Below, one piece after another: positions 12,174 to 24,583 of a DNA stretch of 64,000 bases (position 1 is the stretch's first letter; each line of letters begins with the position of its first letter). The notes under the pieces are model-generated. The model saw only the letters and a list, made by a program, of their open reading frames with translations. It was not told the origin of the DNA and made no database searches. The position numbers and the translations under genes were made by a program. The stretch is from Linepithema humile. Lineage: Eukaryota > Arthropoda > Insecta > Hymenoptera > Formicidae. Location: NCBI RefSeq assembly GCF_040581485.1, contig NC_090131.1:1178001-1242000 (forward strand), read 5' to 3'.

Positions 12174-12917
12174 TAATATTCTTAATTTAAAATATTACGA
12201 TTTTTCGGCTTGAATTATTGAAAAGAAATTATTACAAACAAGCTGCAGAGCCAGAGCTAGTTAAACATGCTTAGTTTATTACTTTTAATCACATTAAACA
12301 ATAGACGTTTCGACCATTAGGATGTGGTCATCTTCAGTACATTATTAAAAACATTCTTCTAGAATCTTATTACAATAAATTTATCCTTTAAACTCGTTTT
12401 GTTAGGATAACATTTGAACGATGGTTGAAAATATTTTTTTATTGTCATACTCTATCTCAACCAGCAAAACTTCAGATTATTGAGAAAAAGTAAATTGTCC
12501 ATATTTTACCATTTTTATTTGTTGTGTTATCAAAATTTGCGCTTTTCAGATTATTGATTACATTAATCTCGATGCATAACAGTAAAACCTATCGATGCAT
12601 AATAGTAAAAACTATCATAATGTGTCACATCAAATTAAGAAAAATTATGTATAGTCCACTTTTTTAAAAAATATGTTATGAGTCAGTCTGCCTTAACAGG
12701 TATTTATGCACTGGTATTTAGAAGTCCATTCCATCTGAGAGGACATGGCAAACATTAATATTCTTCTTTCATGGTCGCCTTTAAAAATGAAGGTAAAGTT
12801 GAAGTACCAATTCGCGGAAATGTATGGATGGTAAAAAATTTTAAACACAGAACTTCGCATCTTGGCATTAGACTTCTTTTATCGCAGAAACTCGATTGCG
12901 TGATAAAGAATATTGTA
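12174..12917. other. No gene; a common-repeat motif near 12300
   Basis: AT-rich. The segment 12300-12345 (AGACGTTTCGACC ... GGTCATCTTCAG) is of a type I recall as recurring in insect repeats, but no second copy is in this window, so its family is not assigned. Confidence 0.35.
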
Positions 12918-14204
12918 TTAGGTCCTTGAATAAGTTCTCGCTGTTTCTTAAAAGATGGCGTAGCGGCACTCTGTGCATGGAATTTCGTACGGAAACGCAT
13001 CAGCTAAGTAGTACTATATGTAACCTCAAATTCTAGTAGATACAGTTTACCACAGTGTCAACCACGTGTTTAATTACCTATTGCGAAAATGTCTACTTTT
13101 GTGCCCAATAAAGTGTTTTTGCGGGGAATTTTATTGCACTGCTTTATTCAAAAGAAATCTGCAGCTGAAGCACACAGAATTCTTGTTGAAACATATGGTG
13201 ACAATGCTCTGTCGAATACGACATGCAGAGACTGGTTTAGGCGCTTTAAAAATAATTACTTTGACCTTGAAGATAAAGAACGTTCTGGAGCACCGACAAA
13301 GTTTGAAGACGAAGAATTGGAGGCATTGCTTGATCTAGATCCATGTCAGACGCTAGTAGAGCTCGGGAAAACATTGCAAGTAGATGCGTCAACAGTTTCA
13401 AAACGTTTAAAAGCGTTAGGAATGATCCAAAAGCAAGGACATTGGGTGCCGTATGAGTTGAAGCCGAGAGACGTTGAACGACGTTTTCTCATGTGTGAAT
13501 TGCTGCTTCAACGGCATAAAAGAAAAGGTTTTCTGCACCGTATCATCACTGGAGATGAAAAGTGGATACACTACGATAATCCTAAGCGTAGAAAATCGTG
13601 GGGTAAGCCCGGCCATGCATCAACATCGTCGGCAAAGCCGAATATTCATGGTTCGAAACTTCTGCTCTGCATTTGGTGGGATCAGCAGGGCGTAATTTAT
13701 TATGAGCTGCTTAAACCTAATGAAACTATCACGGGAGCTCGCTATCGACTTCAGATGATGCGTTTGAGTCGAGCTCTAAAAAGAAAAGCGGCCACTATAC
13801 GGGCAGAGACACGACAAAGTCATTTTGTTACATGACAATGCTCGGCCACATGTGGCAAAACCAGTCAAAACTTACCTGGAAACGCTTCAATGGGAAGTTC
13901 TACCTCACCCGCTGTATTCACCGGACATAGCCCCCTCGGATTACCACTTGTTTCGGTCGATGGCGCATGGTTTGAGCGAGCAGCGCTTCCATTCTTTCGA
14001 AGAAACCGAAAAATGGGTCGATTCATGGATTGCGTCAAAAGATGAATCGTTTTTTCGACGGGGGATTCAATTACTGCCAGAAAGATGGGAGAAAGTGGTC
14101 TCTAATGATGGACAATACTTTGAGTAAAGTTATTGTAAGCCTTATATTTTAAATTAATGTTTTTTTTTAACAAAAAAACAGCGAGAACTTATTCAAGGTC
14201 CTAA
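12918..14204 (+). mobile_element. Full-length mariner transposon
   Basis: The element is 1287 bp with terminal inverted repeats of about 29 bp (TTAGGTCCTTGAATAAG on the left, complement on the right, one mismatch) and TA on both sides (12916-12917 and 14205-14206). It contains one transposase gene. Length, TIR and TA target site are all standard for mariner. No other copy of this family is in the window. Confidence 0.96.
13089..14127 (+). pseudogene. Mariner transposase with one frameshift
   Basis: ATG 13089 opens a frame with the paired helix-turn-helix DNA-binding region (about residues 1-110) and the first catalytic Asp in TGDEKWIHYDN. At about 13777-13785 a run of A is one base too long, which sends the frame to an early stop at 13835. 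The other frame resumes with HDNARPH (second Asp) and YSPDIAPSDYHLF (third Asp, the D34D mariner spacing) and ends at 14127. No other defect is visible. The break may be a true mutation or a homopolymer sequencing error. Confidence 0.9.
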
Positions 14205-14658
14205 TATAATTTTCATATTAATATTTATATCAGATTATTGCTTTGAAACAAAAAAGTTTGAACTATCTTATTTGCAATTCGAATAGTCTATGAGGCAATT
14301 CAGTCCGATGATTTACTCTCTTTCTTAGCTAAATAAAATAAAATTAATATTGAAAGAAATTTAACATAGGCATATAAACAGATGAAATAACCATGAGAAA
14401 ATATGTACGTTGTAACGCAATTTCATCAACTTTGCATGACTCATGATTTTTTTGTTCATGTGTATTAAAATTAAAGGTCAAGTATCAAGCAGCTGCATTT
14501 AAAAATTGTCATTTGTAATCATACGCACTGTGCACTACGATGAGTGATCATGCAAGAATATATGTATATTGAGGTCAGCATTAGACATAATTAATAGTGC
14601 AACGGAAATTGCACATTGCATACTTTTTGTAGGAATAGAGAAAATTATGAAACGACTT
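14205..14658. other. No gene seen; desaturase-flank-like segment
   Basis: AT-rich. 14435-14560 resembles 8930-9050, as noted for that interval. Confidence 0.35.
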
Positions 14659-14838
14659 CAGAGGTGACAGTGTTCTATACGTATGTTCTTGCTTTTCTCA
14701 GTAAATTCCGGATGTCCCTTCATCATCACCCAACCTATATTTGAATAAAAAGCCGCGCTTGGTATTGTGAGGATTCACATTGGTATCGCAATACTTGTAA
14801 TGCATACAATGATTTTTTGCCCATTTGCACATAGTATT
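14659..14838 (-). pseudogene. Acyl-CoA desaturase pseudogene (exon 3)
   Basis: On the minus strand, after an acceptor ending TTTACAG, the frame reads QNTMCKWAKNHCMHYKYCDTN and NPHNTKRGFLF, the counterpart of exon 3 of the intact desaturase (WVRDHRVHHKYTDTDADPHNSNRGFFF). The second histidine box HRVHH has become HCMHY, so iron ligands are lost. A one-base shift after FLF moves WVMMKGHPEF into another frame, and a stop follows at 14659. No other exon of this copy is convincing; 15000-15200 is where exon 2 would be expected but I cannot align it. Confidence 0.8.
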
Positions 14839-15317
14839 CTGTAAAAAAATTAAGAAATTACAATGCAGTAATAGAAAATGTATATAAATAAAGATGTAGA
14901 AGAAGAAAATTTTTTGCGTAATTTTTTTATGATTAGCAATTTACGCATATGATTATTATGTGCTAAACTCAAGTAGCGAGATATGAACGAATACCAACAA
15001 ATATCAGTAGCAGAGAGATAAGCAAACAGTTTTTATGCAATAATTTTATCCTGCGATTACACAGATAGGTGATTATAGCCAGTAAACACACGCATACGGC
15101 TTTTCTGGAATATCGGTTATAGCTATCACAATGTTTCATATTCTTGTTCTTAATGTCACATATCTCAGCTACGAACGCAATTACGTTATAACTAGCCGCA
15201 ATCATTTGTATGGAAGATAAAACTGGAGCACTCTGCTATTAAAAAAGATATTTAAAAAATTTTGAAAGTTTGTTATATAAGACTGTAGACTGACAAAAAT
15301 ATTATTATAATATAATA
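14839..15317. other. No gene seen
   Basis: A 78-codon minus-strand ORF (15205-14969) with hydrophobic stretches resembles no known protein and is probably chance or badly decayed desaturase sequence. Confidence 0.35.
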
Positions 15318-15516
15318 CACTGAGAAAGATATTCTGTTTGATTTAACAAATTAACTGTTCGATTTTGGACGAAACAGACAGATTCTGGTTGAATCCACCA
15401 GAATTTCTATTAATGCAACAAGATTCTGGTAGATATACAACCAGAATCTGTCTGCTTTATCGAAAATCCGCGCGAACAGACAGTTTATTGAATCAAACAG
15501 ATCATTTTTCTCAGTG
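15318..15516. mobile_element. TA-flanked MITE, CACTGAGAAA ends
   Basis: A 199-bp element with inverted ends (CACTGAGAAAGATATTCTGTTTGATT on the left, matching complement on the right), TA on both sides, and inner inverted pairs such as AGATTCTGG/CCAGAATCT. It is non-coding. It fits a Tc1/mariner-type MITE. A partial copy lies at 17441-17541. Confidence 0.85.
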
Positions 15517-16130
15517 TAGATATACATTTTAAAAAGTACGTTCCAAAAGTATTGAAACAGGATTGCCGCAAATCGGTGTGCAAGTTGTGTATTGCACAAA
15601 GACTACTTAACAAGGGGGATGCTAAATTAAATTTTAAAACTCGCTTTTCAATTGCTATCACCAATTGTGTGTGTTTACTACTGTTTAATATAACTTCTTT
15701 TAAAACAAGTACTGTATATCAATTTAGAGAAACCATATCGTAAAATTGAAGACCATTAATCGAATCAAATAGTTGTTTATTTCTCTATCCATAGAAATGT
15801 GCCGAACCATTTTAGTACTAGGAGTAATAATAAAAAATTTTGCCTTCTCTAAAGTTATTTAAACAAATTAAAAGTTTAAAAAATATCTTAATAAAAATAT
15901 CTTAATCAAAATGCACTTTCGTTTTTTTATTAAAATAATTAATAATAAAAATATTAATGGGAATGTGGGCATCAAAATCCTCTTTGCACAATGGCACCTT
16001 ATATGCCAGCAATGGCCCTGTTCACACTGTATATATCTTAAAAAAATTTTTGTATAATTATTAATAAATTATGATACTTGAAAAGTAATATTAATCAGAA
16101 AAAATAATCATTAATAATATAGCTTTCATA
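15517..16130. other. No gene seen
   Basis: AT-rich spacer between two mobile elements, with only short chance ORFs. Confidence 0.4.
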
Positions 16131-17049
16131 CGAGGGCTGTATGATAAGTACCTGTGTTTAACGACAGAAAGCATCATTGACTCAAAGTCTGTATACCATC
16201 GTTTAACGTCATCTTCTAAACGACGCCAGTCAAAATTTCAAACAGATTTATCGAGTAGTTTTGTTTTGACAACTGTTGAAAGTGGACAAGGTTGTGTTTG
16301 TTTGCAACCATGGAAAAAGAGCAATATCGGTCAGTGATTCGATTCCTTTTTTTGGATGGGAAGACGTGTGAGGAAATCAAAGTGAAATTGCATGTCGTTT
16401 ATAAGGACCATGCACCTTCGATGACTACCATCAGATATTGGTTCAATGAATTTAAGCGTGGCCGAACATCCGTTTTTGATGAAGAGCGCCCAGGTCGTCC
16501 GATTGAGGTGACTACGGAGGATATGGTCAACAAAATCCATGATATCGTGTTAGCAGACCGCCGGGTGAAGATCAGAGAGATTGCTGACATTGTAAACATC
16601 TCAATTGAACGCGTACAAAATATCCTACACGAAAAATTGGGCATGAGAAAGCTATCGGCGAGATAGGTGCCGCGTTTGCACCAAAAAAAAAAACGCACCA
16701 GCTCATTCGTCCGCAATCGCCACTGCAAAACTGATCGAATTACGCTACGAATTGCTGTCTCATCCATCTTATTCTCCAGATTTGGCTCCCTGCAATTTCT
16801 ATTTATTTCCAAACATGAAAAAATGGCTTGGCGGAAAGCGGTTCACGTCAAACGAGGAAATCATCGCCGAAACAGAGGCCTATTTTGCGGAGTTCGACAA
16901 ATCAATTTTTTGGATGGTATAAAAATGTTGGAATATCGCTGGATTAAGTGTATCGAGCTGAAAGGAGACTATGTCGAAAAATAAGTAAAAAAAGTTTTTT
17001 TTTAAATGCGTTTTCTTCCCTAACACGGCTACTTATCATACAGCCCTCG
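16131..17049 (+). mobile_element. Internally deleted mariner
   Basis: A 919-bp element with inverted ends CGAGGGCTGTATGATAAGTA, flanked by TA (16129-16130 and 17050-17051). It is a different family from 12918-14204. The length is about 370 bp short of a full mariner, matching the missing middle of the transposase. Confidence 0.92.
16310..16984 (+). pseudogene. Mariner transposase lacking its catalytic middle
   Basis: ATG 16310 (MEKEQYRSVIRFLFLDGKT) gives the N-terminal DNA-binding half up to GMRKLSAR, then a stop at 16664-16666. After the deletion point, sequence near 16690-16790 in another frame matches the region around the second Asp (PAHSS) and the third (SYSPDLAPCNFYLF). The first catalytic Asp region is gone. 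The last stretch (FLDGIKMLEYRWIKCIELKGDY) is open to 16984. This copy could be moved only by transposase supplied from elsewhere. Confidence 0.9.
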
Positions 17050-17440
17050 TATATAACATCGTTTTTGTATGCGGTTTTTATTATTTATGTAAATATAAAA
17101 CGTTAATAAACGTAAATGAGCGATGATGAGAAGGAAATTTATAACGCATGACAGAGGAAATAGGAGTTTCGCAGTTGATTCAGACGTTTTGACTAGTTAA
17201 CGACTAGTTACATCTACAGAAATTTACAAAAGGAGAGACTAGTAAAAACATGCCTAAGACTAGCTAGAACGGAACAAATTTAATTGTGTGACAATTTTTT
17301 CGAAAAATTGGAATAACATCGAAATGTAACTCATATCTTTGTCATGGCTGCAATCATACGTGAGATCGTAAAGTGGCATACTTTTTTGTTTAAAAATTTG
17401 GCGGGTATGTTGTTTTATGAAAATAACTTATTATTTATTT

Positions 17441-17541
17441 CACTGAGAAAATTTTTTTGTTTGATTCAACAGATTGTCTGTTCAATTTTGGACAATCAAA
17501 ATCTATCCGTTTCGTCCAAAATCGAACAGACGGTTTGTTGT
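17441..17541. mobile_element. Truncated copy of the CACTGAGAAA MITE
   Basis: Starts CACTGAGAAAATTTTTTTGTTTGATTCAACAG and continues with GTTCAATTTTGGAC and the inverted GTCCAAAATCGAACAGAC, as in 15318-15516. The right terminal repeat is missing. Confidence 0.75.
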
Positions 17542-17646
17542 TGTTATTTCTATTTATTAAATATATTATTATTTAACTTATTATTTACTAAATTAACCTA
17601 TCTTACTTGCATTAAGTTTATTTTATAAGAAAATATTGTTGTAAGT

Positions 17647-18344
<698 letters not shown>

Positions 18345-18953
18345 ATCCTCGTAACAACGAGCGATTCCTGTTGAGCTCATCATGGCCTGGTCTGACTCTT
18401 CTTGGATTTTATATGTATTTCGTACTTAATTTTGGATCAAAATTTATGGCAAAAAGACAACCTTTTAAATTAGACAGAATAATGCAATTATATAATATTT
18501 TTCAAGTTCTAATAAATGCATACATATTTTACAAAGTAAATCACATTTTTAATTAATTCTTTAATTTCTAATCTTCTATAAAGATATAAAGATGTAGCAG
18601 ATTGTGTAACATCTACAGTTTTATTTATAAAATTTTTATATAATTTAATGGAAAACAATATATTATAAATTCTGTAAAATTTGCAAATTAATTATATATT
18701 ATGTTAAGTTTTAAGATAGCAATAGTAATGGTTAAAATTCCAAAGTAGGCATTTCTCTGTACCAAAAGTTCATTCTTGCGTGACGAATAGTTCAACTGCA
18801 TATTCATTATTAATAAAAATAATTCCGTATATAGCTGTTAAAATGTTTTCTTATTAAAATTATACATTTTAGCTCTTAGATTTGGCATGATTACGCGATT
18901 ATTCTTTTATTTGCGAACTCGTCGATTATTCTTATACATCAAAAGCCATAGAG
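18345..18953 (+). pseudogene. ELOVL fatty-acid elongase pseudogene (two exons)
   Basis: Exon A (18345-18535) is open between an AG acceptor and a GT donor and encodes DPRNNERFLLSSSW, FYMYFVLNFGSKFM and RQPFKLDRIMQLYNIFQV, the N-terminal membrane region of insect elongases (compare 57517-57785). Exon B (18873-18953) encodes LRDYSFICELVDYS, but a TGA at 18888-18890 sits where family members have Trp. No further exons follow before a transposon at 19647, so the HxxHH catalytic motif is lacking. Most likely a dead duplicate of an elongase like that at 57.1 kb, with a slightly different intron position. Confidence 0.82.
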
Positions 18954-19350
18954 GTAATTAAAAAATTCGAATTAATTCTTTGACTAGAAATATTGAACAT
19001 CAAATAAACAAATTATATATAAATCAAATATTATACATTATGTATAAATTTATAATGGTAGCCTGCAATATTATTTTTATAATATATTATTTGTACAACT
19101 TTATTAAAAAATAATGTGTTTTGTTCTCAGTCTATTTTCCATCTATAAGCAATAATAGACGATCAAAGATCAAATTACTACCCAATAAACATTAGGACAT
19201 TCTATGTACATACGTCCTATGTACATACATATATGTATATTGTATATTTTATGTATATACAGAGATGTGAAAAGTATATAAAGCGCATATCCTATGTATG
19301 TGAAATAATTACCATATGTATGTACATAGGATGTCCATAGTACATACATA
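18954..19350. other. No gene; ATGTACATA-rich sequence from 19195
   Basis: AT-rich spacer. From about 19195 it becomes rich in TATGTACATA palindromes that lead into the tandem repeat. ORFs here come from that low complexity. Confidence 0.4.
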
Positions 19351-19500
19351 GGTATATTCCAAAGATATGCAGTGTACATTCATGGTATATACATGGGGTA
19401 TATTCCGAGGATGTGCAGTGCACGTTCGCAGTATGTACATAGGATATATTTCGAGGATGTGCAATACACATTCGTGGCATGTACATGAGGTACATTCTAT
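19351..19500. repeat. Tandem repeat, unit ~46 bp, three copies
   Basis: Units begin GGTATATTCC at 19351, GGTATATTCC at 19397 and GGATATATTT at 19442, each continuing with GATGTGCAGTGCACATTC or a close variant and ATGTACAT. A partial fourth unit starts near 19489. Confidence 0.8.
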
Positions 19501-19510
19501 GTATGTACAT

Positions 19511-19619
19511 AGTATATACAGTACGTTTTTTAATAATAAACAATTTTCATTTATTCGGATATTTATCTATCCAATTTTTGATGAACATCAGTTTATCTAA
19601 TGTATATACAGTACGTTTT
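19511..19619. repeat. Short direct repeat GTATATACAGTACGTTTTT
   Basis: This 19-mer occurs at about 19511 and again at about 19601. The sequence between them (TCGGATATTTATCTA) recurs with changes near 21080, on the other side of the 19647-20899 transposon. Confidence 0.65.
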
Positions 19620-19646
19620 TTTCACATTATGGATATTCCATGTATA

Positions 19647-20899
19647 CAGGGTGTCCCATTTAACTTGAGACAACTAAATATTTCGAAAAATAACTATTGT
19701 ACGAAAAAATGTCCCAAATAAACTTTTAATATTATCAAGGGGGACGTCTGCCTGTGTAAAAATTAACCCGCCCCCACCGCCCCTTGGAGGTGGGGCGGGT
19801 GGCAACTTTGAAATTTCAAATGGGAACCCCCATTTTTTATTGCAGATTTGGATTCCTTGGAAAAAAATACGTAAGTTTTGTCCGAGACATTTTTTCGAAT
19901 CGTGATAGATGGCGCTGTAATCAGTGAAAATTAGTTTTTGCCATTTTCTCTCACCATCGTCGATATTTCTTCCAGACTCACCATAAATCAAAATTATTTC
20001 AACTTTCTCTTCTAAAGATAAATAATCCATTATTTATTTGCTGAAATAAAGAACGCGTCCGTAAAAAAACAAGTAGCTAGCGTACTAAAACTATGAGGCA
20101 TCTACATATGTAGTAAATTTCTGAAATACTGAAAATACTGAAAAGGAGAAACAAAATAAATGAAAGAAATTAAGTCAGAACAATTCTTCAATAACTGGAT
20201 TCTTTAAATTTCAAGTCAAGTAAATTTCAGTAATACGTACGCTAGCTACTTGTGTTTTTACGGACGCGTTCTTTATTTCAGCAAATAAATAATGGATTAT
20301 TTATCTTTAGAGGAGAAAGTTGAAATAATTTTGAAATAATTTTGAAAGTTGAAATAATGTTATGTTACCTTAAAGAAAAAGTGTATACAGAAGTACCAAA
20401 TACTCGAGAAAACATGGTGGAACGTATTAGATATGCTTGCACACAAATAACACCAGATACACTTTGTACATGTGCACAAGCATTCCAAGCTCGAGTTAAT
20501 AAATGCATCGAAATAGAAGGTCATCATTTCGAGCATTTATTGTAATTGAATAGTGAGAGGCGAGGGGACTCACCAAAATAAAGCACCCCGATGGTGAGAG
20601 AAAATGGCAAAAACTAATTTTCACTGATTACAGCGTCATCTATCACAATTAAAAAATGTCTCGGACAAAACTTACGTATTTTTTTCCAAGGAATCCGAAT
20701 CTGCAATAAAAAATGGGGGTTCCCATTTGAAATTTCAAAGTTGCCACCCGCCCCATCCCCAAGGGGCGGTGGGGGCGGATTAATTTTTACACAGGCAGAC
20801 GTCCCCCTTGATAATATTAAAAGTTTATTTGGGACATTTTTTCGTACAATGCTTATTTTTCGAACTATTTAGTTGTCTCAAGTTAAATGGGACACCCTG
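19647..20899. mobile_element. Inverted dimer of a CAGGGTGTCC-ended DNA transposon
   Basis: 1253 bp with TATA on both sides (19643-19646, 20900-20903). Both ends carry the same long terminal region (CAGGGTGTCCCATTTAACTTG inward to the G-rich stretch near 19780/20765), so the element has two copies of one end facing outward. Inside, both arms also hold the sequence just before a transposase-like start codon (GCAAATAAATAATGG). The left arm reads MDYLSLEEKVEIIL on the minus strand from 20030. The right arm reads the same start on the plus strand from 20292, and then a C-terminal fragment. The middle 20100-20230 is unpaired. It cannot encode a whole transposase. Confidence 0.85.
20342..20545 (+). 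pseudogene. C-terminal transposase fragment in the right arm
   Basis: A 67-codon frame (YLKEKVYTEVPNTRENMVERI ... FQARVNKCIEIEGHHFEHLL) resembles the end of DDE transposases of insect Tc1/mariner-like elements, which commonly close with ...GGHFEHLL. It follows directly on the short N-terminal fragment with the catalytic core deleted. Family assignment is from memory of the C-terminal pattern. Confidence 0.65.
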
Positions 20900-20903
20900 T
20901 ATA

Positions 20904-22076
20904 CATAGGATATCGAATGTTTACTGGATATATGACAAAAACACTTGGCTCAATGTAATTAATTAACTAATAAAATAATTTTAAATTTAAATCATTTATT
21001 TTATAACATTAAAAATTTTATGAAAAATGGAGTCTACACTGGATTCCACTCTTAAGTAATAATAAATAATTTTTATTCATTCGGATATTTATCTACCCAA
21101 TTTCTGAACAATCAGTTTATCTAAATTCCCTGTGTTGGGATTCAGATATTAAACTGATAGAAAAAGTTATTACATCTTCAATATTATTACCCGCCTTTTG
21201 CAAGTTTTATATAATTCTCATGATTAAGGACCACTTTTTCCAACGTCGGTTCCCTAACAGCACATGTAGACACTAAGAACAATCTGAGAATATCGCAAAA
21301 GTATAATTATAATATTCTCAGAACATTCTCAAATGTACTGCGATGTACGTAGTACGTTCTAGGAATCATCGTATGTCCGCGGTACCATCTTCCATAGAAT
21401 TTCGCAGGAAGGTCTATAGTTTAAAGACAGTATCAAGATAGGATAAAAATGGGAATGTTGCAGTAGATCACATATACATGCACACATTTACACAGCCAAA
21501 CGCTGAAACGCGCGCGCGTTCATATATTGTATAGGATAATTTAGATTTGGTTAATTAATCAGTCAATTTCTTATTAATTGATATTTTTATTTCAAAATTA
21601 CGACCGTAAGCGTAAAAATATTTACATAAAACTTACAATATAAAATAAAGTTCTAAAAGCTTAAGCTAGAGAACTTCAAAGGAACGATACTGCGAACTGA
21701 AAACAGTTTTATGTTAAATCATCTTTTTAAGACATTGTTTAAAAAATAATTAAGAAAATGTATTGTATATTTAACCAAGAACCAAAGAGGTGAGAGACAA
21801 TTATAATGCAAGTTTACGAACATAACCTTAAAATATTTTAAGCAAAATAATTTAACAAGTACATAAAAAATTATAAAAATATTACAAAAATCATATACAA
21901 ACACTATCTAGCTCTTACACTTTATTCACTATTTTGTGAAATAATACTTAAAGGAAAAAAGGATTACCTTCGATATTAGTAAAACCTCGGATACGTGGTT
22001 TTGCGTGACGTCACTTGATGCTGGGCAAGCGGGAAAAGACCGGAAATAAGAATTACATATGTAAATAGCGCAGGTT
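20904..22076. other. No gene seen
   Basis: AT-rich. 21060-21125 repeats sequence from 19545-19600 (TTCGGATATTTATCTA, CAGTTTATCTAA). The remainder has no coding frame longer than about 60 codons that looks real. Confidence 0.4.
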
Positions 22077-22078
22077 AG

Positions 22079-24119
22079 TGCTGGTCAAGATCTATAGAGA
22101 GAAGGTTACCTCATGCGCAAAGAGGGACGAGCGGCAAAAGGGGCAAATGCAGAGAGGGGCGAGCGGCAAGAGGGGCAATGATGATGTCATCTGTGAGCAG
22201 AAGCTATCTCAGACCAAGATCTATAGAGAGAAGGTTACCTCAGGCAAACCGGTTGTTGGCGAGGGACGATGAAGTAAGGGGGGAGCTAGAACAGCTTGTA
22301 GGCGAGGGGCGACGAAGGAAGGGGAGAGCATGATGATCTCATCGTCAAACAGTAGCTGTCTCTCTCGCACGCTTTAGTGTTTTTTCTCTCGCTTCTTTAA
22401 TATAGAAATGCTTTGAGTTTTTATCGAAAAAATACTTTTATTTTGTAAAATATTGATAGCACTGGAAATTGTGTAATAAAAATTGAAAAGTAAATTAGAA
22501 AGGCGCTATAAATTACATATATTGCAAATTATAGCGCTAGATATTTAACGTTTATAATGTTAAATATCGCTGCAACAGATGCATTTGTAATACAAATTGC
22601 TTTGTACTCGTATTTAGACTGTAATATCAATGAAAATAAAATATAATTTGGGGATATACACAAAAAACATCATTTATAAAGTAGTAAAATAAAAGAAAAA
22701 ATAGTACATATTTAAAAATTATTTTTAAAATAATATTTACTGTTTATATGCATTATTTACAAAAGAAATACTATAAAGAAATTTATTTCTTATATTTAAT
22801 TGTGAAAACCTCAAAAATTGTCAAGAAATTGTAACTGAAATTCATAAATGTAAGTACAATTCTAGGATAATATAAAAAGCATCATACACAAATTTATTAT
22901 GATACAAACTTAAATAATGAAATTGTAATATATGTTTCAACATTGCAAATGTGAATATTTATATGATAAAATTTACAAAGTGTCAACAATTTTCAAATAT
23001 TTGCTAATAAAATATTATTGAAATGTTTCTGTTGAAATCTTAAAATAATTCTTTAAAACAAATATGATGGGGTATATATTAGGGATCATTAAATATGCGG
23101 CAACATTGTGATTATAAAATTTTATAAGTATCTATAATAAAAATTAAGTATAATAAATACAATAAATATATAAGTATAACAATAAAATTTTTATAAGTAT
23201 CTATAATAATAAAAATACATATATGTTGTATTAATCTGTTAATATAAAAAAATTATTAATTAATTTAACGCAAATAAATTTCTTTATATTAACAGATTAA
23301 TACAACATATATATATGTATTTTTATTATTATAGATACTTATAAAAATTTTATTATTATACTTATATACTTATTATATTTATTATACTTAATTTTTATTA
23401 TAGATACTTATAAAATTTTATAATCACAATGTTGCCGCATATTTAATGATCCCTAATATATATCCCATCATATTTGTTTTAAAGAATTATTTTAAGATTT
23501 CAACAGAAACATTTTAATAATATTTTATTAGCAAATATTTGAAAATTGTTAACACTTTGTAAATTTTATCATATAAATATTCACATTTGCAATGTTGAAA
23601 CATATATTACAATTTCATTATTTAAGTTTGTATTATAATAAATTTGTGTATAATGCTTTTTATATTATTCTAGAATTGTACTTACATTTATAAATTTCAG
23701 TTACAATTTCTTGACAATTTTTGAGGTTTTCACAATTAAATATAAAAAATAAATTTCTTTATAGTATTTCTTTTGTAAATAATGCATATAAACAGTAAAT
23801 ATTATTTTAAAAATAATTTTTAAATATGTACTATTTTTTCTTTTATTTTACTACTTTACAAATGATGTTTTTTGTGCTCTCCCTTCGTCGCTCCTCGCCT
23901 ACAAGCTGTTTCTAGCTCCCCCCTTACTTCGTCGCCCCTCGCCTACAAGCTGTTTTTAGCTCCCCCCTTACTTCGTTGCCTCTCGCCTACAAGCTGTTCT
24001 AGCTCCCCCCTTACTTCGTCGCCCCTCGCCTACTAGCTGTTCTAGCTCCCCCCTTACTTCATCGTCCCTCGCTCACAACCGGTTTGTTTGAGGTAACCTT
24101 CTCTCTATAGATCTTGACT
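22079..24119. mobile_element. Large foldback element (~2 kb)
   Basis: The outer ends are inverted copies of GTCAAGATCTATAGAGAGAAGG (left start about 22083, right end about 24117); a second copy of this motif lies near 22208. Inside are GC-rich repeats with a GAGGGGCGACGAAG core, then two AT-rich arms of about 600 bp (22660-23253 and 23277-23870) that are near-perfect complements, with a short spacer near 23265. No transposase frame is present. The layout matches Foldback-type elements: long inverted repeats with tandem repeats near the ends. Confidence 0.85.
23881..24085. repeat. Tandem repeat, unit ~45 bp, four copies
   Basis: CTTCGTCGCCCCTCGCCTACAAGCTGTTCTAGCTCCCCCCTTA is repeated about four times with small changes. 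One to two inverted units occur at the other end of the foldback (22256-22330). Confidence 0.88.
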
Positions 24120-24583
24120 TGATGCCACTTTGCTGCTTTATTATAGAACAGCATAAGTATAGTTCTGTTCTGATCCGTGTTCTAATAGGGAAAACAGTAA
24201 CAATTTTGTACAAAATTTATTTCTGTTTTATTATAACATATTAATTTATAGCGTTGGAAACATTAGAAAAAAATGCCAATTAAACAAAGTTTTGAGATTC
24301 AGGAGATTTATTTATAAGGATCTTTTGTGTATTCTTTTGTGTATTAAAAATATGATTAAAATGAATTAGCATGTGTTAGTTTCTCTTGTATCTTCCTCTT
24401 TCTAGCTGCCTTGACAATGATATATCATCACATTGTCAATAATTGTCATTTCTGAATTGTTGCCATATTTTTTATCTCTATAAGTTGCGCTAGATAGATT
24501 TCTTGGTATTAATAACGTATATCTCTAAATAAAATCTTAATCGCGTAATCGCTGATTACAAATGTTTGAAGAAGGTATCCTTG
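24120..24583. other. Spacer and probable desaturase 3' UTR
   Basis: No gene. On the minus strand this follows the desaturase stop; TTTATT at 24530-24535 (AATAAA on the minus strand) is a possible poly(A) signal. Confidence 0.4.

Noticed and set aside
12755..13000. 81-codon minus-strand ORF
   Set aside because: Overlaps the mariner terminal repeat, so it crosses a transposon border; no known family.
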